From NCBI GenBank assembly GCA_007122045.1, contig SKJM01000031.1, forward strand, positions 1 to 6,744: 6,744 bases of DNA, in the 5' to 3' direction. A model generated the notes under the pieces. It was not told where the DNA came from. It worked only from the letters and a program-made list of their open reading frames with translations, and searched no databases. Below are positions 6,181-6,744 of this stretch, piece by piece. Numbering within the stretch: the first letter of the stretch is position 1; each line of letters begins with the position of its first letter. The translations under genes and the position numbers were made by a program. The DNA comes from Planctomycetales bacterium. GTDB taxonomy: Bacteria > Planctomycetota > Planctomycetia > Pirellulales > Thermoguttaceae.

Positions 6181-6744
6181 AACCGATCGAGGAACAGGCA
6201 CGCATCCTGGTCATCAACGCCGGTTCGAGCAGCGTGAAGTTCGCGCTGTTTCGCTTCGACACGCTGGAACCCGAAGCCCGCGGCCTGCTCGACCTGACCG
6301 CCGGCGAAGGCCCGTTACCGGGGGACTGTCCCGATTTTCGCGGCGGAGAGGATATTCCCAATGGCGAACGGTCTTGCGCCGCGAAAATGGGACTGTCCCC
6401 TTCCGCCAGGCCCGAGCGGACCGCCGGCGAAAGCCGCGCCGCATTGACCCTGCGGCCGAGCGCGGGCGAGGCCCTCACCCGCCGGCTCGACGTGCCCGGC
6501 TACCATGCCGCGGTGGTTGCGGCGCTCAGGGTGCTCGAGGAGGTCGGGCTTTGCTCGCGGCAGCGGCCGGTGCGGGTGGTGGGGCATCGGCTCATCCATG
6601 GCGGCGAGGCCATCCGCCGCCCCGTACGCATCGACCCGGAGGTCAAGCAGGTCATCCGGCAGTACACGCCTCTGGCCCCGCTGCACATTCCGGCCGGGCT
6701 GGAGGCTATCGCGGCCACCGAGGAGGCGTTTCCGCATGCGCCCC
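6138..6744 (+). CDS. ackA: Acetate kinase, N-terminal part, with 41-codon repeat insertion
   Basis: Acetate kinase converts acetyl phosphate and ADP to acetate and ATP, and the reverse. The visible 202 residues run off the right edge. Family motifs are RILVINAGSSSVKF (22-35), whose Asn27 matches the conserved N-terminal Asn, GHRLIHGGE (149-157), whose Arg151 matches the catalytic Arg91 of the Methanosarcina enzyme, and LAPLHIPAGLEAI after it. The start ATG 6138 is the only usable in-frame one; residues 1-14 derive from REP-like copy 1. Between the KF at 34-35 and GHR at 149-151 the protein is about 40 residues longer than E. coli AckA. This is explained by a 123-bp segment (6296-6418) that contains REP-like copy 2 and is bounded by 17-bp direct repeats. 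The frame stays open through it. Activity is not certain: the insert carries two cysteines and many Gly/Pro residues and probably forms a loop. No pta gene is visible. Confidence 0.9.
   Translation, partial: MENGLSPRKRDCPFQPIEEQARILVINAGSSSVKFALFRFDTLEPEARGLLDLTAGEGPLPGDCPDFRGGEDIPNGERSCAAKMGLSPSARPERTAGESRAALTLRPSAGEALTRRLDVPGYHAAVVAALRVLEEVGLCSRQRPVRVVGHRLIHGGEAIRRPVRIDPEVKQVIRQYTPLAPLHIPAGLEAIAATEEAFPHAP
6296..6435 (+). repeat. 17-bp direct repeats bounding the insertion in ackA
   Basis: GACCGCCGGCGAAGGCC (6296-6312) and GACCGCCGGCGAAAGCC (6419-6435) match at 16 of 17 positions, are in the same reading frame (TAGEG and TAGES), and are exactly 123 nt, or 41 codons, apart. They bracket REP-like copy 2 plus about 14 nt. 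They look like a target duplication or the ends of a small duplication formed at insertion. Confidence 0.8.
6312..6404. repeat. REP-like hairpin element, copy 2, inside the ackA frame
   Basis: Same element as at 6089-6180, in the same orientation, 223 bp downstream. Its hairpin is nearly perfect: GGGGACTGTCCC (6321-6332) and ATTTTCGCGGCG (6334-6345) pair with CGCCGCGAAAAT (6377-6388) and GGGACTGTCCCC (6389-6400), with one bulge at 6333 and one mismatch, around a 31-nt loop. Each outer arm is itself nearly palindromic about its central T. The two copies are read in different frames by ackA and both are open. No transposase lies in the window. Confidence 0.9.

Overview
The window is a GC-rich bacterial chromosome segment with five protein genes, two of them cut by the window edges. 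The gene families, the small bacterial SET-domain methyltransferase and several kinds of palindromic intergenic repeats suggest a planctomycete (Pirellulales-like). This is an inference from style; no marker gene in the window proves it.

Layout: (1) positions 1-1536, minus strand, hold a fatty acyl-AMP ligase (FAAL) that lacks its C-terminus because it runs off the left edge. (2) Positions 1537-2159 form a divergent intergenic region with a promoter-like site for each direction and a GC-rich 57-bp tandem repeat. (3) Positions 2160-4436, plus strand, encode a complete UvrD/PcrA-type DNA helicase, apparently starting at TTG. (4) A 19-bp-stem inverted repeat lies between the helicase and a convergent SET-domain gene (4573-5016, minus) and probably acts as a shared terminator. 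(5) A second divergent region holds a pair of 19-nt palindromes and a good promoter. (6) That promoter drives yceH (DUF480/UPF0502, 5283-6071, plus), followed by ackA (acetate kinase, from 6138 and off the right edge).

The genes do not form one pathway. They cover lipid or polyketide precursor activation, DNA repair, protein methylation, a winged-helix protein of unknown role, and acetate/ATP metabolism. Only yceH and ackA look co-transcribed.

The most striking observation concerns ackA and a roughly 92-bp REP-like hairpin element present twice. Copy 1 sits at the start of ackA and appears to supply both its ribosome binding site and its ATG. Copy 2 lies inside the ackA reading frame. It is part of a segment of exactly 123 bp (41 codons) bounded by 17-bp direct repeats that match at 16 of 17 positions. 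Removing the 41 residues brings the N-terminal domain back to about normal acetate kinase length. This resembles the in-frame palindromic-element insertions known from Rickettsia.
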